NCBI GenBank assembly: GCA_023249475.1
Contig: JAHFCO010000024.1
Location: forward strand, 1 to 36,662
DNA from: Bacillota bacterium
GTDB taxonomy: Bacteria; Bacillota_I; Bacilli_A; Erysipelotrichales; Erysipelotrichaceae
Direction: 5' to 3'
DNA length: 36,662 bases
The notes under the pieces were generated by a model. The model had not been told where the DNA came from. It did not search any database and saw only the letters and a program-made list of their open reading frames with translations. Shown piece by piece: positions 35,554 through 36,662 of the stretch. The position numbers were made by a program, and so were the translations under genes. Every line of letters starts with the position of its first letter. Position 1 is the stretch's first letter.

Positions 35554-35916
35554 ATGTGGAATCGTAAATTTGGACGTAAAGCCGATCACCGCAAAGCCAT
35601 GTTGAGAAACTTGGCGACCAGCCTGATCGTTTACGGTAAAGTAGAAACAACCGAGATGAAAGCGATGGACCTTCGTTCCGTCGTCGATGAACTCATCACG
35701 AAAGCCAAAGTCGGGGATTTGCACGCTCGCCGTCAAGTCGCCTCGTATCTTAAGAATGTCGTCGTCAACAAAGAAACCGGGCAAACCTCGCTTCAGAAAC
35801 TGTTCGACGAAATCGCGCCCAGGTATGCCGACCGCAACGGCGGCTATACCCGTGTCATGAAAACCACCACGCGCCGCGGTGACGCGGCCGAAATGGCCAC
35901 CATCGAATTGGTCTAA
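35554..35916 (+). CDS. rplQ: Ribosomal protein L17
   Basis: A 120-residue L17 near the tunnel exit. [20 protein letters not shown] and the C-terminal [20 protein letters not shown] block are conserved. AAGGAGG lies before the start. It is the last gene of the supercluster; its stop codon is the first part of the terminator stem. Confidence 0.98.
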   Translation: MWNRKFGRKADHRKAMLRNLATSLIVYGKVETTEMKAMDLRSVVDELITKAKVGDLHARRQVASYLKNVVVNKETGQTSLQKLFDEIAPRYADRNGGYTRVMKTTTRRGDAAEMATIELV

Positions 35917-35945
35917 AAAGGAGCGAGCAATCGCTCCTTTTTCTC
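35915..35945 (+). terminator. Terminator of the S10-spc-alpha cluster
   Basis: AAAAAGGAGCGA and TCGCTCCTTTTT form a perfect 12-bp stem with a GCAA loop, followed by CTCTTT. The A and T ends allow use on either strand. Confidence 0.95.
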
Positions 35946-35987
35946 TTTGCGACCAAGCACATCCAAAGCGTAATGTGCGACGAGTTA

Positions 35988-35996
35988 TGATACAAT
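35988..35996 (+). promoter_or_regulatory. Extended -10 promoter before the unknown membrane protein
   Basis: TGATACAAT is a good extended -10; no convincing -35 is present at the right distance. It lies 21 bases before the start codon and after the cluster terminator. Confidence 0.5.
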
Positions 35997-36016
35997 AACG
36001 TAAAGGAGGCCTCTCC

Positions 36017-36493
36017 ATGAAAAAAGTCATCCCCGTATTAGCATTCCTTGGTCTGGCGGCCGCGGGCTATGCCGCCTACCGCAAATACAAAGAAGAGAAG
36101 AATCCGAAGAAGGCGTTGAATCCGGAAGAATGGGCGCACTTCAGCGATGAAACCGATGTGGAAACGCCGGCGGAAGTCGATGAGAACGCAAAGCAAAGCT
36201 ATCGCATCCAGGCACGCTTGATGGCGGATGGGTATGGCGAGAACGACACGGTCGATCTTGTCCATCAAGTCCGTTTTCAAAGCGCGAACGAGATGTTCGC
36301 CTTCGTGAAGGAAGCGAAACAGAAGAAGTACCATCTGGATGAAGCCGGGGCGGACAACACCGTTTCGGTCCGCTTGCGCATCAGCGCCGATGCGGATTCG
36401 ATCTACCAAAGCATTCTGGACATCGCACAACTGGCATATACGAACAAAGGCTCCTATAAAGGATTCACCCGTTCGGTAACGGACATCGAATAG
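36017..36493 (+). CDS. Membrane-anchored protein, unknown
   Basis: A 158-residue protein not recognised by family. One N-terminal helix (about 4-22, VIPVLAFLGLAAAGYAAY) is followed by a Lys/Glu-rich linker and a soluble domain (about 60-158) with alternating hydrophobic strands and helices (for example SYRIQARLMADGYGENDTVD and SVRLRISADADSIYQSILDI). The topology suggests a short membrane anchor with the domain in the cytoplasm, given the basic residues after the helix. AAAGGAGG lies 7 bases before the ATG. It lies between rplQ and ecfA, which are usually adjacent in Bacillota. Confidence 0.75.
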   Translation: MKKVIPVLAFLGLAAAGYAAYRKYKEEKNPKKALNPEEWAHFSDETDVETPAEVDENAKQSYRIQARLMADGYGENDTVDLVHQVRFQSANEMFAFVKEAKQKKYHLDEAGADNTVSVRLRISADADSIYQSILDIAQLAYTNKGSYKGFTRSVTDIE

Positions 36494-36515
36494 CAGCGCA
36501 TCGAGGAGGTACAGT

Positions 36516-36662
36516 GTGAAACCGATTGAGGTCAAACATCTCAAATTTTCGTACGACCAGGAAACGGACGTCGTCAGAGACGTCAGTTTTTCTGTGGAAC
36601 GCGGAAGCTATACAACGATCATCGGTCATAACGGCAGCGGTAAATCGACCATCGCCAAGTTA
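36516..36662 (+). CDS. EcfA-type ABC transporter ATPase, partial
   Basis: The first 49 codons of an ABC ATPase, open to the window edge. The Walker A motif GHNGSGKST is complete, preceded by the A-loop region LKFSYDQETDVVRDVSFSVE. Position after the alpha operon matches the ecfA1-ecfA2-ecfT genes of Bacillota, which power energy-coupling-factor vitamin uptake. The start is GTG at 36516, 7 bases after GAGGAGG. The remaining protein, including Walker B and the ABC signature, lies outside the window. Confidence 0.85.
   Translation, partial: MKPIEVKHLKFSYDQETDVVRDVSFSVERGSYTTIIGHNGSGKSTIAKL

Noticed and set aside
1-36662. CRISPR array or large direct repeats
   Set aside because: No regularly spaced repeats were seen anywhere in the window.

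Overview
The window is a chromosomal housekeeping segment from a low-complexity Bacillota lineage, most likely a Mollicutes-affiliated one (Acholeplasma/Izemoplasma-like) with unusually GC-rich coding DNA. Evidence: Firmicutes-type order of the beta, str, S10, spc and alpha operons; no rpmD (L30) between rpsE and rplO; rplJ-rplL separated from rplK-rplA; RpoB and RpoC longer than in Bacillus; Asn instead of His at the RpoB position equivalent to E. coli 526, as reported for rifampicin-insensitive mollicutes; and Zn-ribbon S14, L36 and adenylate kinase. TGA ends several genes, so the standard bacterial code is used, as in Acholeplasma and unlike Mycoplasma. The exact taxon is an inference.

Layout. 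(1) 1-1600: 5S rRNA with terminator (end of an rRNA operon), an HD-domain phosphohydrolase and a SanA/YdcF-type membrane protein. (2) 1600-11400: strong promoter, L10-type attenuator leader, rplJ, rplL, a YbxB/RsmC-like methyltransferase, then tandem promoters and rpoB-rpoC, closed by a terminator. (3) 11400-13000: a small two-helix membrane protein and, convergent to it, a NagZ-type lipoprotein glycosidase. (4) 13000-15430: a visibly AT-richer accessory island with a DUF4259-like protein, a membrane protein and an Ig-like lipoprotein, plus a structured hairpin and a 317-base stretch without an intact gene. (5) 15430-20050: str operon (rpsL, rpsG, fusA) with two promoters, and tuf with its own promoter and terminator. 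(6) 20060-21450: HAD hydrolase and a ferritin-like (DUF2202-like) lipoprotein. (7) 21450-35950: one continuous S10-spc-alpha supercluster of 28 genes from rpsJ to rplQ, preceded by a promoter-terminator-promoter arrangement and a structured leader, and closed by a strong terminator. (8) 36000-end: a membrane-anchored unknown protein and the start of an EcfA-type ABC ATPase, cut by the window edge.

How the genes fit together: almost everything serves transcription and translation (RNA polymerase core subunits, ribosomal proteins, EF-G, EF-Tu, IF-1), with SecY, adenylate kinase and methionine aminopeptidase in their usual spc-operon positions. Gene-to-gene spacing in the supercluster is 1-24 bases with some overlaps, apart from 63 bases before rplB, so translation is probably coupled. 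Many promoters carry an extended -10 (TGnTAnnnT). No transposase, integrase, CRISPR array or tRNA was seen. I found no clear new multi-gene system; the best candidates for novelty are the accessory island and the regulatory architecture before rpsJ.
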